The notes beneath the pieces were generated by a model. That model made no database searches. It was given only the letters and a program-made list of their open reading frames with translations, and was not told the DNA's origin. A DNA stretch of 64,000 nt. Source: CALHVX01 sp039198065 (GTDB lineage: Bacteria; Pseudomonadota; Gammaproteobacteria; Pseudomonadales; Azotimanducaceae). Made by a program: the position numbers and the translations under genes. Below, piece by piece: positions 54,206 through 63,463 of the stretch; position 1 is the first letter of the stretch, and the number at the start of each line of letters is the position of its first letter. Location: assembly GCA_039198065.1 (NCBI GenBank), contig JBCCTU010000001.1:62001-126000 (forward strand), given 5' to 3'.

Positions 54206-55054
54206 CTAGCACCGATTCGATAGAAATCCTTGGCTGCGTTGGCAGTTTGGGCAATAGACCGTCGCCCGTTGGCCCAGTCGCGTGCCTTTGAGCACCGTAT
54301 CGCAGCGCCGGCAGGGCTGGCCCTCGCGGCCATAGACGTTGAGCTGCTGCTGGAAGTAGCCGGGCTGGCCCTGACTGTCGACAAAGTCGCGCAGGGTCGT
54401 GCCACCCACTTCAATGGCTTCCGCCAGCACCTGCTTAATGCACAGCGCCAGTTCATCAAACGCGGGCCGGCTCAGACGCCGTGCTGCGGTGCCCGGGCGG
54501 ATGCCGGCTAGGAACAGCGCTTCGTTAGCGTAAATGTTGCCGACACCGACCACCGTTCGCGCATCCATGATGAACAGCTTTACGGCTTGTCGGCGACCCC
54601 GGGCACGCTGTTTCAAGTGCGCACCATCGAATGCCGGCGCTAAGGGCTCTGGCCCGAGGTCGCGCAGCAACCAGTGGCCGCCCTCCTCCGCATCGACGTC
54701 ATAGTCCTGCCAATGCAGACTGCCAAAACGTCGTGGGTCGTTGAAGCGCAGCGTCCAACCACTCTCAAGCTCTAAATCCACATGATCATGAAGGTCGGGG
54801 GCCCGATTGCCGCTCACCACTTGCAGCGAGCCGGACATACCGAGATGTAGCAGAAGAAAGCCCCGTTCGAGATGGAGCTTCAGGTACTTTGCCCGGCGCT
54901 CGAGGGAGACGAAGCGCTGACCAGGCAAATCGTCTGGCAGCACCACGGGCCATCGCAATCGCGGGTCCCGTACAACGATACGCCGGAGACGCTGGTTTTC
55001 GAGAAAAGGCGTTATGCCCCGGAGCGTGGTTTCGACTTCCGGAAGCTCGGGCAT
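54206..55054 (-). CDS. mutM: Formamidopyrimidine-DNA glycosylase
   Basis: Excises oxidised purines. 282 residues. Catalytic MPELPEVE start (Pro2, Glu3), VVGVGNIYANEALF in the helix-two-turn-helix region and a C-terminal zinc finger CRRC...YCPNC. mutM near coaD-rpmG-rpmB-radC is a conserved order. Confidence 0.97.
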   Translation of the reverse strand: MPELPEVETTLRGITPFLENQRLRRIVVRDPRLRWPVVLPDDLPGQRFVSLERRAKYLKLHLERGFLLLHLGMSGSLQVVSGNRAPDLHDHVDLELESGWTLRFNDPRRFGSLHWQDYDVDAEEGGHWLLRDLGPEPLAPAFDGAHLKQRARGRRQAVKLFIMDARTVVGVGNIYANEALFLAGIRPGTAARRLSRPAFDELALCIKQVLAEAIEVGGTTLRDFVDSQGQPGYFQQQLNVYGREGQPCRRCDTVLKGTRLGQRATVYCPNCQRSQGFLSNRC

Positions 55055-55121
55055 CCTTTAGATCGGCGGCTCTCGGGTGGGTAAGGAGCGACGGACAGCA
55101 CGGCGGGAGCCCCCGCCACGC

Positions 55122-55277
55122 TCACTTGATCTTAGCTTCGGTGTACAGCACGTGCTTGCGGACAACGGGATCAAATTTCTTCATCTCGATCTTGTCCGGC
55201 GTGGTGCGCTTGTTCTTCGTCGTCGTGTAGTAGTGGCCGGTGCCGGCGCTGGAGACGAGCTTGATCTTGTCACGCAT
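55122..55277 (-). CDS. rpmG: 50S ribosomal protein L33
   Basis: 51 residues, beginning MRDKIKLVSSAGTGHYYTT and ending VLYTEAKIK, a near-canonical L33. It is the zinc-free form: no CxxC pairs. Thirty bases downstream of rpmB on the same strand, the usual rpmB-rpmG pair. Confidence 0.97.
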   Translation of the reverse strand: MRDKIKLVSSAGTGHYYTTTKNKRTTPDKIEMKKFDPVVRKHVLYTEAKIK

Positions 55278-55307
55278 GGGTCGCTACCTACTTAGCTCAG
55301 AGTTAGC

Positions 55308-55544
55308 TCAGACTTTCTCGCCGCGGCCGCGCATTTCGGCGAGGACAGCGTCGATACCTTTCTTATCAATGATCCGCATGCCCTTCGCGGACACCCGCAG
55401 TCGAACGAATCGCTGCTCGCTCTCAACCCAGAACCGGTGGTGGTGCAGATTCGGGAGGAACCGTCGGCGCGTGCGGTTGTTCGCATGGCTGACGTTGTTG
55501 CCGGCAACGGGCCGCTTTCCGGTGACTTGGCAAACCTGAGACAT
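55308..55544 (-). CDS. rpmB: 50S ribosomal protein L28
   Basis: 78 residues, MSQVCQVTGKRPVAGNNVSHA start and the RRFLPNLHHHRFW segment, the standard L28. First gene of rpmB-rpmG. Confidence 0.97.
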   Translation of the reverse strand: MSQVCQVTGKRPVAGNNVSHANNRTRRRFLPNLHHHRFWVESEQRFVRLRVSAKGMRIIDKKGIDAVLAEMRGRGEKV

Positions 55545-55603
55545 GGCGTGGCGGCCCTGCTCAAAAAAATGGAGCGCGTTTATACACCAGCCCCAACAGC
55601 CAC

Positions 55604-56422
55604 TCAACCCGGCGCCGCGTCAGCCAGGTCGCCGAGCTCCGCGAGGCTGGTCGCCCCCTGAGGCGAAACGACAATGTGGTCGAGTAAATTTACATCTATT
55701 TCGGCCAAGAGTCGTTGCAACCGGGCGGTAAGCTGCCGATCGCTCGCGCTTGGATCAGCGCAGCCGGACGGGTGATTGTGGGCCAGGATCACGGCACCCG
55801 CGTTAAAGCTGAGTGCCCGGCGCAGAACCTCCCGCGGATGTACCTGGGCACGATCAACGGAGCCGGCAAACAGTACTTCGAACCCCAGCGGCCGATGGCG
55901 GGCGTCGAGAAACAGACAGCCGAACAGCTCCCGCGAGTGATGACCGAGCACACCGCGCAGGTAGTCGATCGCGGCGTGAGAGTCCGCCAGCGGTGCGTGT
56001 TGTGACAGGCCGTCGGTGAGCCGCCGACGCCCGAGCTCGTCGATCGCCAGCAACCCAGCCACCTTGGCTGGACCCAACCCAGGAAGCGCCAGCAGCCGCT
56101 GCACCGGCAGCTCCAGCAGCTGACTGAGTCCGCCGCTTTCAGCCAATAAGCCATGGGCGAGCCACAACGCGGGGATCCCGGGCGCGCCGGTGCGCAAACA
56201 CACGCTCAAAAGTTCGGCAGTCGTTAGGGCGCGTGCCCCGCGGCTCAAGAGCCGGTCCCGGGGACCCTGCCCATCAAGTTCGGCTCCCAGCGCTCGGGCA
56301 CCGAAGTCGGTCGTTGTTCCGAGCCGCTTGCGAGTCGCACCACCTTTTATTGCGTCCAAAGGGTCCCGGAGGCCTGCCGCACGGCGATGGGCACGGGTTG
56401 TCGGGCGGCAATGTGAGGTCAC
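55604..56422 (-). CDS. radC: RadC family JAB-domain protein
   Basis: 272 residues from a GTG at 56422 with GGAGAG six bases upstream. N-terminal helix-hairpin-helix region (LLALPGLGPAKVAGLLA) and C-terminal JAB metalloprotease-like domain with GAVILAHNHPSGCADPS and the downstream Asp. About 45 residues longer at the N-terminus than most RadC proteins. The frame stays open antisense to coaBC but a start there is implausible. Function unproven; DNA-repair role long doubted. Divergent from coaBC by 36 bases. Confidence 0.92.
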   Translation of the reverse strand: MTSHCRPTTRAHRRAAGLRDPLDAIKGGATRKRLGTTTDFGARALGAELDGQGPRDRLLSRGARALTTAELLSVCLRTGAPGIPALWLAHGLLAESGGLSQLLELPVQRLLALPGLGPAKVAGLLAIDELGRRRLTDGLSQHAPLADSHAAIDYLRGVLGHHSRELFGCLFLDARHRPLGFEVLFAGSVDRAQVHPREVLRRALSFNAGAVILAHNHPSGCADPSASDRQLTARLQRLLAEIDVNLLDHIVVSPQGATSLAELGDLADAAPG

Positions 56423-56458
56423 TGGAGGCTCTCCGGGCTGTGCTAAGGTCGCGCCACC

Positions 56459-57715
56459 ATGGGGTTGCGTGATCACAACATTCTGCTCGGGATCAGCGGT
56501 GGCATCGCTGCGTACAAGACGCCGCAGCTCGTGCGAGATCTGGCAGCCCGCGGTGCACGCGTTCAGCCCGTCCTCACACACTCCGCGCGCGAGTTCGTCA
56601 CCCCGGCGACACTGCAGGCCGTCGCTGGCGTTCCGGTGCGCGACACCCTTTGGGATGCCGCGGCCGAGGCCGCCATGGGCCACATCGAGCTGGCCCGCTG
56701 GGCTGACGCGCTGCTGATCGCCCCGGCCACGGCGCACTGCATGGCGCAGCTGGCCCAGGGCACCGCAGGCGATCTGCTCACGACCCTCTACCTCGCCTTC
56801 GACGGCCCGGTGTTCATCGCGCCGGCTATGAATCAGGCCATGTGGGGGCATCGCGCCACCCAACGCAACCGTGCCCAGTTGGAAGCCGACGGCGTGGTCC
56901 TGCTGGGGCCGGCGGCCGGCGAGCAAGCCTGCGGCGACGTCGGACCAGGACGAATGGTCGAACCCCAGGCGATTGCCGAAGCGCTCGATACCGCTACCGC
57001 GCTTGCGCAGCCGCCTAGCCAACAGAAGCACTGGCCGCTCGCGGGTACACGGGTTCTGGTGACGGCTGGACCGACCCGCGAGGCCCTTGATCCCGTGCGC
57101 TACATCAGCAACCGGAGTTCTGGAAAACAGGGGTTCGCCGTCGCTGAGGCCGCTGCCGCTGCGGGCGCTGAGGTAACGCTCGTGTGCGGGCCCACTCGAA
57201 TCGCACCACCCGCGGGTATTCGCTGCATTGACGTCGTCAGCGCCGAGGATATGTACCGCGCGGTCCACGGCGAGCTGGACACCATTGACGTATTCATCGG
57301 CGTTGCCGCCGTCGCAGACTACCGACCGGAAGCCACCTCACCGCAAAAGATCAAAAAAACGTCGCAACAGGACAACGGCAGCACTCTGAGCCTGCGACTC
57401 ATCGAGAATCCCGACATCATCGCCAGCGTTCGCGCAGCCGTAGCCGACCGCGCGAACCCGCCGCTGATCATTGGCTTCGCCGCCGAGACCGAAAACACCA
57501 TCGCCCACGCCCGGGCGAAGCTTGAGCGAAAAGGTCTCGACCTGATCGTCGTCAACGACGTCTCCCGGTCGGATATCGGCTTCAGCAGCGACGACAACGC
57601 CACCACGCTGATCACCGCCGCAACCGAACTCACGCTCCCGAAACAGTCCAAGCGGAACGTTGCGGAGCGCATAGTGGAAGCCATCGTTTCGCTCCGGGCG
57701 TCCCGCTCGGACTAA
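56459..57715 (+). CDS. coaBC: CoaBC: phosphopantothenoylcysteine decarboxylase/synthetase
   Basis: Bifunctional CoA enzyme, 418 residues. CoaC flavin domain with LLGISGGIAAYKTPQLVRDL, AMGHIELARWADALLIAPATA (active His) and APAMNQAMW; CoaB domain with TAGPTREALDPVRYISNRSSGKQG near residue 205 and GVAAVADYRPE near 285. Adjacent to radC as in E. coli. dut, normally next, is missing. Confidence 0.97.
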   Translation: MGLRDHNILLGISGGIAAYKTPQLVRDLAARGARVQPVLTHSAREFVTPATLQAVAGVPVRDTLWDAAAEAAMGHIELARWADALLIAPATAHCMAQLAQGTAGDLLTTLYLAFDGPVFIAPAMNQAMWGHRATQRNRAQLEADGVVLLGPAAGEQACGDVGPGRMVEPQAIAEALDTATALAQPPSQQKHWPLAGTRVLVTAGPTREALDPVRYISNRSSGKQGFAVAEAAAAAGAEVTLVCGPTRIAPPAGIRCIDVVSAEDMYRAVHGELDTIDVFIGVAAVADYRPEATSPQKIKKTSQQDNGSTLSLRLIENPDIIASVRAAVADRANPPLIIGFAAETENTIAHARAKLERKGLDLIVVNDVSRSDIGFSSDDNATTLITAATELTLPKQSKRNVAERIVEAIVSLRASRSD

Positions 57716-57731
57716 CACAACCGTCACGCTT

Positions 57732-57788
57732 TTACGCTTTCGACACGGCCTTCTTCCGACCGCTGTAGCCGCGCGGGTTAGTGGCCAT
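57732..57788 (-). CDS. Candidate 18-residue basic peptide
   Basis: In the 111-base gap between coaBC and algC, on the opposite strand, an ATG at 57788 with GGGGG seven bases upstream opens an 18-codon frame. The peptide has six basic residues (Arg and Lys) and no acidic ones. An additional in-frame ATG lies two codons upstream. No family is recognised; a chance frame is quite possible. Confidence 0.25.
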   Translation of the reverse strand: MATNPRGYSGRKKAVSKA

Positions 57789-57826
57789 TAACATGCCCCC
57801 AGGCTCGAGGACGGTAGGGACCACGT

Positions 57827-60439
57827 TTGGCCAACGATAAGCCGGGAACCGCGACCGCGGATCAAAACGCCGAGCAGGAACGCAAGGCCAAAAAACGCAA
57901 GGGACGCTCCTCGGGCCAGGGAATCTGGCCTTCGGCGCTGGTAGCGATCGCCATCGCCCTGACCGGTATCCTGCTGGCCTTTGGCGTCACCGGTTGGCGG
58001 TTGATCGAGGAAACGGAAGAAACCGCCCGCAGCGACCGCTTGCGAACCGATTCGCAGGCAATCGCTGGGCTCATCAACGCCCGCATTGCCGAGCTAAAGA
58101 AACAACTGAGCGTCGCCGGGCGTAGCGAACTGGCGGCCAACGCAGCGGCTGCCGTCGACGACTCCGCCCGCGTTGCGGCGGCCGCAACACTTCGGGGCGT
58201 GCTGCCCTACGCCAAACGCGTCGATATCATCCCGCGCGGCAAAGCCGAAGTCGATTTGAACGCCGACACACCGATCACCTTCGCGGCTCTGGATGTAATC
58301 AAGCGCGCGGAAACTGCTGAGTTTGTCGGCCCGGAGGTGTCGCTACAGCAGCGCAAAACGCTTTACGCCGCGAGCCCCGTTACCCGCGGCGGTGTGGTGG
58401 TCGGGGTGTTGTTCGTTGCCTTGGCCGACGACTTCTTTCTCGAACCGCTGAACGTGACCTTTGACACAAGCCGTGGTCTGGTCTCACTGGTGCAGCAGTT
58501 CGAAGGCACCACACCTGCCCCGGTACTGCAATGGGGCGCCGGTAATGCCGACGCTCAACCGGTCGAGACTTCCCTCGCGGTCCCGCACTGGACGCTCCGC
58601 TATCAACCACCGCGTAGCCTGAGCACCGTAACCGGTGGCTGGACTCAACTGTTTACACCCCTGGGCCTTGCCATTGGCCTTACGCTCGGCGGTATCGGCT
58701 TGGCCTTCTCCAACCTGTCGAAGCGGCTGACCAGCGACGCGGCTACGCTTACCGACTACGTTAGCCGGCTGCTCCGCGGTCGCGGCAGCAAACCGCAGAG
58801 TTATCGGAGCGGCCTGTTCACAACGATCGCGCGCGAGCTACACAACGAAGCTGCGCAGCGCGGCGATATCGAGGACGTGGCACCGGAACCAACGCCACCA
58901 GCTACCCCAAAGAAGGCCCGGCCGGCGACGAAAGCCGGCAGCTCCGCCGATGCGGTTGCCGAGTTGCTGGCGGACGATCCGTTGGACGTCAAAGACAGCC
59001 GGGGTGACAACTTTGGAATCGAGGTTACCGAAGAGGAAGACGACGACCCAGCCGATCCGGCTCCGCGCATGAGCTTTGATGCAGACATCTTCCGCGCCTA
59101 CGACATTCGCGGCATCGTCGATAAAAACCTCGGCGAAGACGTGGTGTATTGGATCGGGCGTTCCTTTGCCGCTGAAGCCCTGGCCGAGTCGCAAACCCGC
59201 GCCGTGATCGGCCGCGACGGCCGGCTATCAAGCCCGGCGCTTGCGAAGGCGTTAGCCCGCGGACTGACGGAAGGTGGTATTGATGTGACCGACATCGGCA
59301 TGGTGCCAACACCGCTGCTTTACTTCGCCACCCACGCGCTCAACACCGGCACCGGCATCATGATTACCGGCAGCCATAATCCGCCGAACTACAACGGACT
59401 GAAGATGATGATCGGCGGTTCAACGCTCGCCGAGGCCCGGATACTGCGCCTGCACCAGCGCATTGAAACGAACGAACTGTCGTCGGGTCAGGGAGCCATC
59501 GACGCGGTCGACATCGTTCCCGCCTACCTGGATCGCGTGCTCGGTGACGTCACCCTGGCGCAAGGCCTGAAGGTTGTCGTTGACTGCGGCAACGGCGTTG
59601 CCGGTGGCATCGCGCCAGAGCTCCTTGAACAGCTGGGTTGTGAGGTGGTTCCGCTGTACTGCGAAGTTGATGGCACCTTTCCGAACCACCATCCGGATCC
59701 GGCAGAGCCAAAAAACCTGGAAGATCTGACCACCGTCGTCAAAGCGGAAGACGCGGACCTCGGCCTTGCCTTCGATGGCGATGGCGATCGCCTCGGCGTG
59801 GTCACGCCAACGGGAACGATTATCTGGCCAGACAAACTCATGATGCTCTTCAGCCAGGACATCGTCAGCCGTAACCCGGGCGCCGACATCATCTATGACG
59901 TGAAGTGCTCACGACACCTCAATGCGTTAATCAGCGACTACGGTGGCCGGCCGATCATGTGGCGTACGGGCCATTCGCACATCAAAGCAAAGATGAAGGA
60001 AACCGGCGCGCTGCTCGGCGGCGAGTTTTCCGGCCACATCTGTTTCGGCGAGCGCTGGTACGGCTTCGATGACGCGCTGTACTCCGCCGCCCGGCTGCTG
60101 GAAATCGTGACCGCCGAAGGCGGCAACGCCGAAGCGCTCTTTGCTCAGTACCCGGTTACCCACGCGACTCCGGAACTGAAGATTCGCACCACCGAGAAAG
60201 ACAAGTTCAAGATCATGGAGCGACTCGCCAACGAGGCCGACTTCGGCGATGGAACCCTGACGACCATCGACGGGCTGCGCGTGGATTACGCGGACAGCTG
60301 GGGACTCATTCGCCCCAGCAATACCTCTCCAGTGCTGTCTCTGCGGTTCGAGGCCGATACACCAGAGTCGCTCGAGACCGTGCAGCGCCTGTTTGAGGCG
60401 CAGCTCAACAACATCAGCAACGCGCTTAGTTTTCGCTGA
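57827..60439 (+). CDS. algC: Membrane-anchored phosphomannomutase/phosphoglucomutase (AlgC type)
   Basis: 870 residues. N-terminal basic tail; membrane helix at about 33-57; an extracytoplasmic region of some 215 residues resembling a sensor domain; second helix at about 275-295; a charged linker; then a complete AlgC-type mutase from about 415. Active Ser S516 in ITGSHNPPNYNG, metal loop DGDGDR at 650-655 and a C-terminal IRPSNTSPVLSLRFE phosphate motif. It makes mannose-1-P or glucose-1-P for surface polysaccharides. TTG start with AGGGA six bases upstream. Order coaBC-algC-argB matches Pseudomonas without dut. Confidence 0.93.
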   Translation: MANDKPGTATADQNAEQERKAKKRKGRSSGQGIWPSALVAIAIALTGILLAFGVTGWRLIEETEETARSDRLRTDSQAIAGLINARIAELKKQLSVAGRSELAANAAAAVDDSARVAAAATLRGVLPYAKRVDIIPRGKAEVDLNADTPITFAALDVIKRAETAEFVGPEVSLQQRKTLYAASPVTRGGVVVGVLFVALADDFFLEPLNVTFDTSRGLVSLVQQFEGTTPAPVLQWGAGNADAQPVETSLAVPHWTLRYQPPRSLSTVTGGWTQLFTPLGLAIGLTLGGIGLAFSNLSKRLTSDAATLTDYVSRLLRGRGSKPQSYRSGLFTTIARELHNEAAQRGDIEDVAPEPTPPATPKKARPATKAGSSADAVAELLADDPLDVKDSRGDNFGIEVTEEEDDDPADPAPRMSFDADIFRAYDIRGIVDKNLGEDVVYWIGRSFAAEALAESQTRAVIGRDGRLSSPALAKALARGLTEGGIDVTDIGMVPTPLLYFATHALNTGTGIMITGSHNPPNYNGLKMMIGGSTLAEARILRLHQRIETNELSSGQGAIDAVDIVPAYLDRVLGDVTLAQGLKVVVDCGNGVAGGIAPELLEQLGCEVVPLYCEVDGTFPNHHPDPAEPKNLEDLTTVVKAEDADLGLAFDGDGDRLGVVTPTGTIIWPDKLMMLFSQDIVSRNPGADIIYDVKCSRHLNALISDYGGRPIMWRTGHSHIKAKMKETGALLGGEFSGHICFGERWYGFDDALYSAARLLEIVTAEGGNAEALFAQYPVTHATPELKIRTTEKDKFKIMERLANEADFGDGTLTTIDGLRVDYADSWGLIRPSNTSPVLSLRFEADTPESLETVQRLFEAQLNNISNALSFR

Positions 60440-60506
60440 GATTCGCGGCCGAGTTGTTCTAACTTTTTCTGATTCTTTTCGAACCGGGGCGGGAGCAGGT
60501 AAGGCA

Positions 60507-61412
60507 ATGCCCAGCGCGGACGCACAGACCACGGCAAGCGTACTTACAGAAGCGCTGCCATACATACGGGCCTTTCATGGCACCACTCTGGTGGTCAAGT
60601 ACGGCGGCAACGCCATGGTGGACCCCGATCTGCAACGTAGCTTCGCTCGCGATATCGTGCTGCTGAAGCTTGTGGGTATGAATCCGATCGTCGTTCACGG
60701 CGGTGGACCGCAGATCGGCGCGCTGCTGGAACGGCTCGATATACCGTCGCGTTTCGTCGATGGCCTGCGGGTCACGGATGACGCCACCATGGACGTCGTC
60801 GAGATGGTGCTCGGCGGACTCGTCAATCAACAGATCGTTTCGCTCATCAATGCCAACGGCGGCCAAGCGGTGGGCATTACGGGGAAAGACGGTGGGCTGA
60901 TCCGCGCGCGGCAATTGACGCTGAAAAGCAACGAGCAGTCGAACGAGCAAACCAATCGCATCGACATCGGTCAGGTCGGTGAAGTCGTAAGCGTGCAGAG
61001 CGACGTACTGCATACACTGCTCGACTCGCAGTTCATTCCCGTCATCGCACCGATCGGCGTCGGGGAAACGGGCGAGTCTTACAACATCAACGCCGACGTT
61101 GTCGCCGGCAAGATCGCCGAAGCACTTTCCGCCGAAAAGCTCGTGTTGCTCACCAATCGCCCGGGGGTCATGGACGCGAGCGAGCAGCGGCTGGCCTCAC
61201 TCACTGCAAACGATGTGCGCGCGCTGGTCACCGCCGGAACGATCAATGAGGGCATGCTGCCGAAAACGCAGTGTGCGCTCGAAGCACTGGCCGCCGGCGT
61301 CCGCTCCGTGCAGATCATCGACGGCACCGAGCCCCACTCCCTGTTGTTGGAAGTGTTCACCGACGCCGGTATTGGGACGAAAATCACCCTGGATGACGCC
61401 GCGACGCCATGA
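60507..61412 (+). CDS. argB: Acetylglutamate kinase
   Basis: Second step of arginine synthesis. 301 residues from the ATG at 60507; AAGG two bases before is close but an upstream start would run into algC. VVKYGGNAMVD near residue 30, VHGGGPQIG near 67, NINADVVAGKIAEAL near 192 and PKTQCALEAL near 255. The N-terminal helix present here is typical of arginine-sensitive enzymes. Its stop overlaps the next gene. Confidence 0.97.
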   Translation: MPSADAQTTASVLTEALPYIRAFHGTTLVVKYGGNAMVDPDLQRSFARDIVLLKLVGMNPIVVHGGGPQIGALLERLDIPSRFVDGLRVTDDATMDVVEMVLGGLVNQQIVSLINANGGQAVGITGKDGGLIRARQLTLKSNEQSNEQTNRIDIGQVGEVVSVQSDVLHTLLDSQFIPVIAPIGVGETGESYNINADVVAGKIAEALSAEKLVLLTNRPGVMDASEQRLASLTANDVRALVTAGTINEGMLPKTQCALEALAAGVRSVQIIDGTEPHSLLLEVFTDAGIGTKITLDDAATP

Positions 61413-61990
61413 GCACCGGGGATCGACGCCGGGAGATTTTAATCGCTCTCGCGCGCATGCTCGAAGAACGCGGTGGCAAACGAATTACTACCGCAGCCCT
61501 GGCGCGAACCGTCGGGGTATCCGAGGCTGCCCTGTATCGGCACTTCCCAAGCAAAGCGCGGATGTTCGATGGCCTCATCGACTTCGTGGAGGACGCGCTG
61601 TTTCCGCGCCTCGGGAGCCTCAAAACCGATCAGCCGGACCCGTTGGAACGTTGCGGCGAACTGCTGAAACTGCTGGTGCTGTTCGCCGAGCAGAATCCAG
61701 GATTCGCACGGCTGCTGCAGGGCGACGTACTGCTTGGAGAAGACGAACGATTACGCCACCGCCGACGCCAGGTGTTTGATCGGCTGCAGACCGAGTTGCG
61801 CAGCTGGCTCCGAGAGTGGTCGTTGAGCCAGCCCGTGAGCCCGAGCGCGTCGGTCAACGCTATGGCGTCGCTGCTCCTTGCCAGCGCCGAGGGTCGCATC
61901 GGCCAGTTCGTCCGCAGCGACTACCGCGATGCGCCAAGTGAGGACTGGGACGGCCAGTGGCAGCTACTCCGGCGTGCGCTGACGGGCTAA
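61409..61990 (+). CDS. slmA: TetR-family nucleoid occlusion factor, SlmA-like
   Basis: 193 residues. N-terminal TetR helix-turn-helix, ITTAALARTVGVSEAALYRHFPSKARMFDGLIDFVE (about 26-62), which matches SlmA closely, and a C-terminal helical ligand domain with NPGFARLLQGDVLLGEDERL. SlmA binds scattered sites and blocks FtsZ assembly over the nucleoid. Between argB and pyrE, as in E. coli (dut-slmA-pyrE). ATGA overlap with argB. Confidence 0.9.
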   Translation: MSTGDRRREILIALARMLEERGGKRITTAALARTVGVSEAALYRHFPSKARMFDGLIDFVEDALFPRLGSLKTDQPDPLERCGELLKLLVLFAEQNPGFARLLQGDVLLGEDERLRHRRRQVFDRLQTELRSWLREWSLSQPVSPSASVNAMASLLLASAEGRIGQFVRSDYRDAPSEDWDGQWQLLRRALTG

Positions 61991-62140
61991 GCCAGCGAGG
62001 CTGTGAGTCCCAGGATGTGAACCCGTTGGCAGTCTTGCTGCGACGATCGTCCTAACCTAGGTCTCAGCCCGGACGACGGTCTACCCTCATCTTCCGTGGC
62101 ACCCCAGGAAATGCATTCAAGGATTGAACGAAGCGTAACC

Positions 62141-62524
62141 ATGACGCAGCTACACCCGAACGCCGCCGCTCTGCTGAAACGCGCTGAAGGTCGATTGATT
62201 ACGATCGACGGGAGACTGTCGCTTGTGCTGGACGTCGACACCGAGGCTCAGATCGCGCGGATCAGCCGACGGGAAAACGATCAGCAGCAAGTACTCGAGT
62301 TTACGCTGGCCCAGCTTGCCGCTCACCTGGCCGAGGATTCGGACCCGGGTACAGTCGAACCGGTGAGTGACTTCGGTGCAGAAGACCGGGTTACCCGACG
62401 CGGTGATCAGTGGTTCTTCAAAACCAGAGACGGTCGGGAAGGTCCCTTCAGGTCAGAAACGGAAGCCCGGGCGGCGCTGCGAAGTTTCGTATCCGAGCGG
62501 CTCCAGGACCCAAGCCCAGCCTAA
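62141..62524 (+). CDS. Small hypothetical protein with W[F/Y]F-type C-terminal domain
   Basis: 127 residues from the ATG at 62141 (in-frame ATG at 62111 and GTG at 62096 also exist; no strong binding site separates them). The C-terminal RRGDQWFFKTRDGREGPFRSETEARAAL pattern resembles a short domain found in many small gammaproteobacterial hypotheticals. The N-terminal half is soluble and mixed alpha/beta. Function unknown. Confidence 0.65.
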   Translation: MTQLHPNAAALLKRAEGRLITIDGRLSLVLDVDTEAQIARISRRENDQQQVLEFTLAQLAAHLAEDSDPGTVEPVSDFGAEDRVTRRGDQWFFKTRDGREGPFRSETEARAALRSFVSERLQDPSPA

Positions 62525-62595
62525 GCCGAGGTTGGCCGTCGCTCAACCGCACGCCGAACCCAAGTTTATCGCTAGTCGGGGGCTGTTAAACGACC

Positions 62596-63375
62596 CTACT
62601 CTATAGCCGTGGGGAGAGCGGACACCGGCGTCGTTGCCGGCATCGGGTGCTCATCCGCCGTAACAGAAGGCTCATCCGCCGTCACGGAAAGCTCGTCCGC
62701 GGTTGCGTCGAACAGCGCGTGATACGCCGCTTCCTCACACTCACCGAGGGCAAAGACCACCCGATCCCGGGCGTAGTCCTTACGCAGCGCTTCCTGCTCA
62801 CGTCGACGCGCCGCGATCTGCTCCTCAAGGTTGGCAATCTGGAAGCGGGCACGTTCGATGTTACCGACCAACGTCGGTCCGACGGCGGCACCGCTGCGTT
62901 CCTGCCGCGCAGCCTGCGCTTCAAAGTCTCGCAGCTGATTCTGCACGTGGGACAGATTAGCCTGGGTATTCAGAACTCGGTTTTCCAACGACTCCATGGC
63001 CTGCCGTTCGGCAGCATCGATGTCCTCGGTGCTTTCGTACATGGCCAGAACCCGACGCTTCGAAGCCATGCAAAGATCAAATCGCCGTTCAAATTCGGCC
63101 TTGGCTCGAGCTTCTTCCGGGGTGAGCTGCGGCGCCACAAGCTCCAGCACCCGGCCACTGCGACTGTCGATCACCTCATAGCCCAACGGAACCCGATCGT
63201 TGGGGATACTGGAAGCCATGACGACAATCCCGTCGGAGTTCAGATAGCGGTACATGTTCGCAGCCTGAGCGGGCGCGCAGACCAGGGCTGCCGACAACAG
63301 GCACGCCGCCAGGCAACCTGCCTGCAACCGGCGCGATGGCCGTTCGAACGTGGTTCTTGTCGGAAGATTAGTCAA
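62596..63375 (-). CDS. DUF4124-containing exported coiled-coil protein
   Basis: 259 residues from a TTG at 63375. Signal peptide to about residue 38 (CLAACLLSAALVCAPAQA), a DUF4124 start (NMYRYLNSDGIVVMASSIPNDRVPLGYEVID), then a long coiled coil (about 85-200) and a C-terminal tail with three seven-residue repeats (TADE-SV type) made by a 21-bp array. Probable periplasmic protein, role unknown. Confidence 0.8.
   Translation of the reverse strand: MTNLPTRTTFERPSRRLQAGCLAACLLSAALVCAPAQAANMYRYLNSDGIVVMASSIPNDRVPLGYEVIDSRSGRVLELVAPQLTPEEARAKAEFERRFDLCMASKRRVLAMYESTEDIDAAERQAMESLENRVLNTQANLSHVQNQLRDFEAQAARQERSGAAVGPTLVGNIERARFQIANLEEQIAARRREQEALRKDYARDRVVFALGECEEAAYHALFDATADELSVTADEPSVTADEHPMPATTPVSALPTAIE
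62649..62711. repeat. 21-bp tandem repeat (x3) in the DUF4124 gene
   Basis: Three head-to-tail 21-base units, imperfect, at the 3' part of the gene, encoding three seven-residue repeats. Confidence 0.8.
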
Positions 63376-63463
63376 CTTTCTTTCAGCCGTAGCCTTGGAC
63401 GCACCGTACTGTCAGCCCAAGTATCTGGCCACCCCCATTAACCGTCAATGAACCGCCTGTGGC

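Noticed and set aside
56423..57268. RadC extended by 280 residues antisense to coaBC
   Set aside because: The frame is open only because of the GC-rich codon pattern of coaBC on the other strand. A GTG with a good binding site starts radC at 56422.
60921..60950. Insertion in argB caused by a SNEQSNEQ duplication
   Set aside because: The two units are short and the protein has normal length, so this variable loop needs no special explanation.
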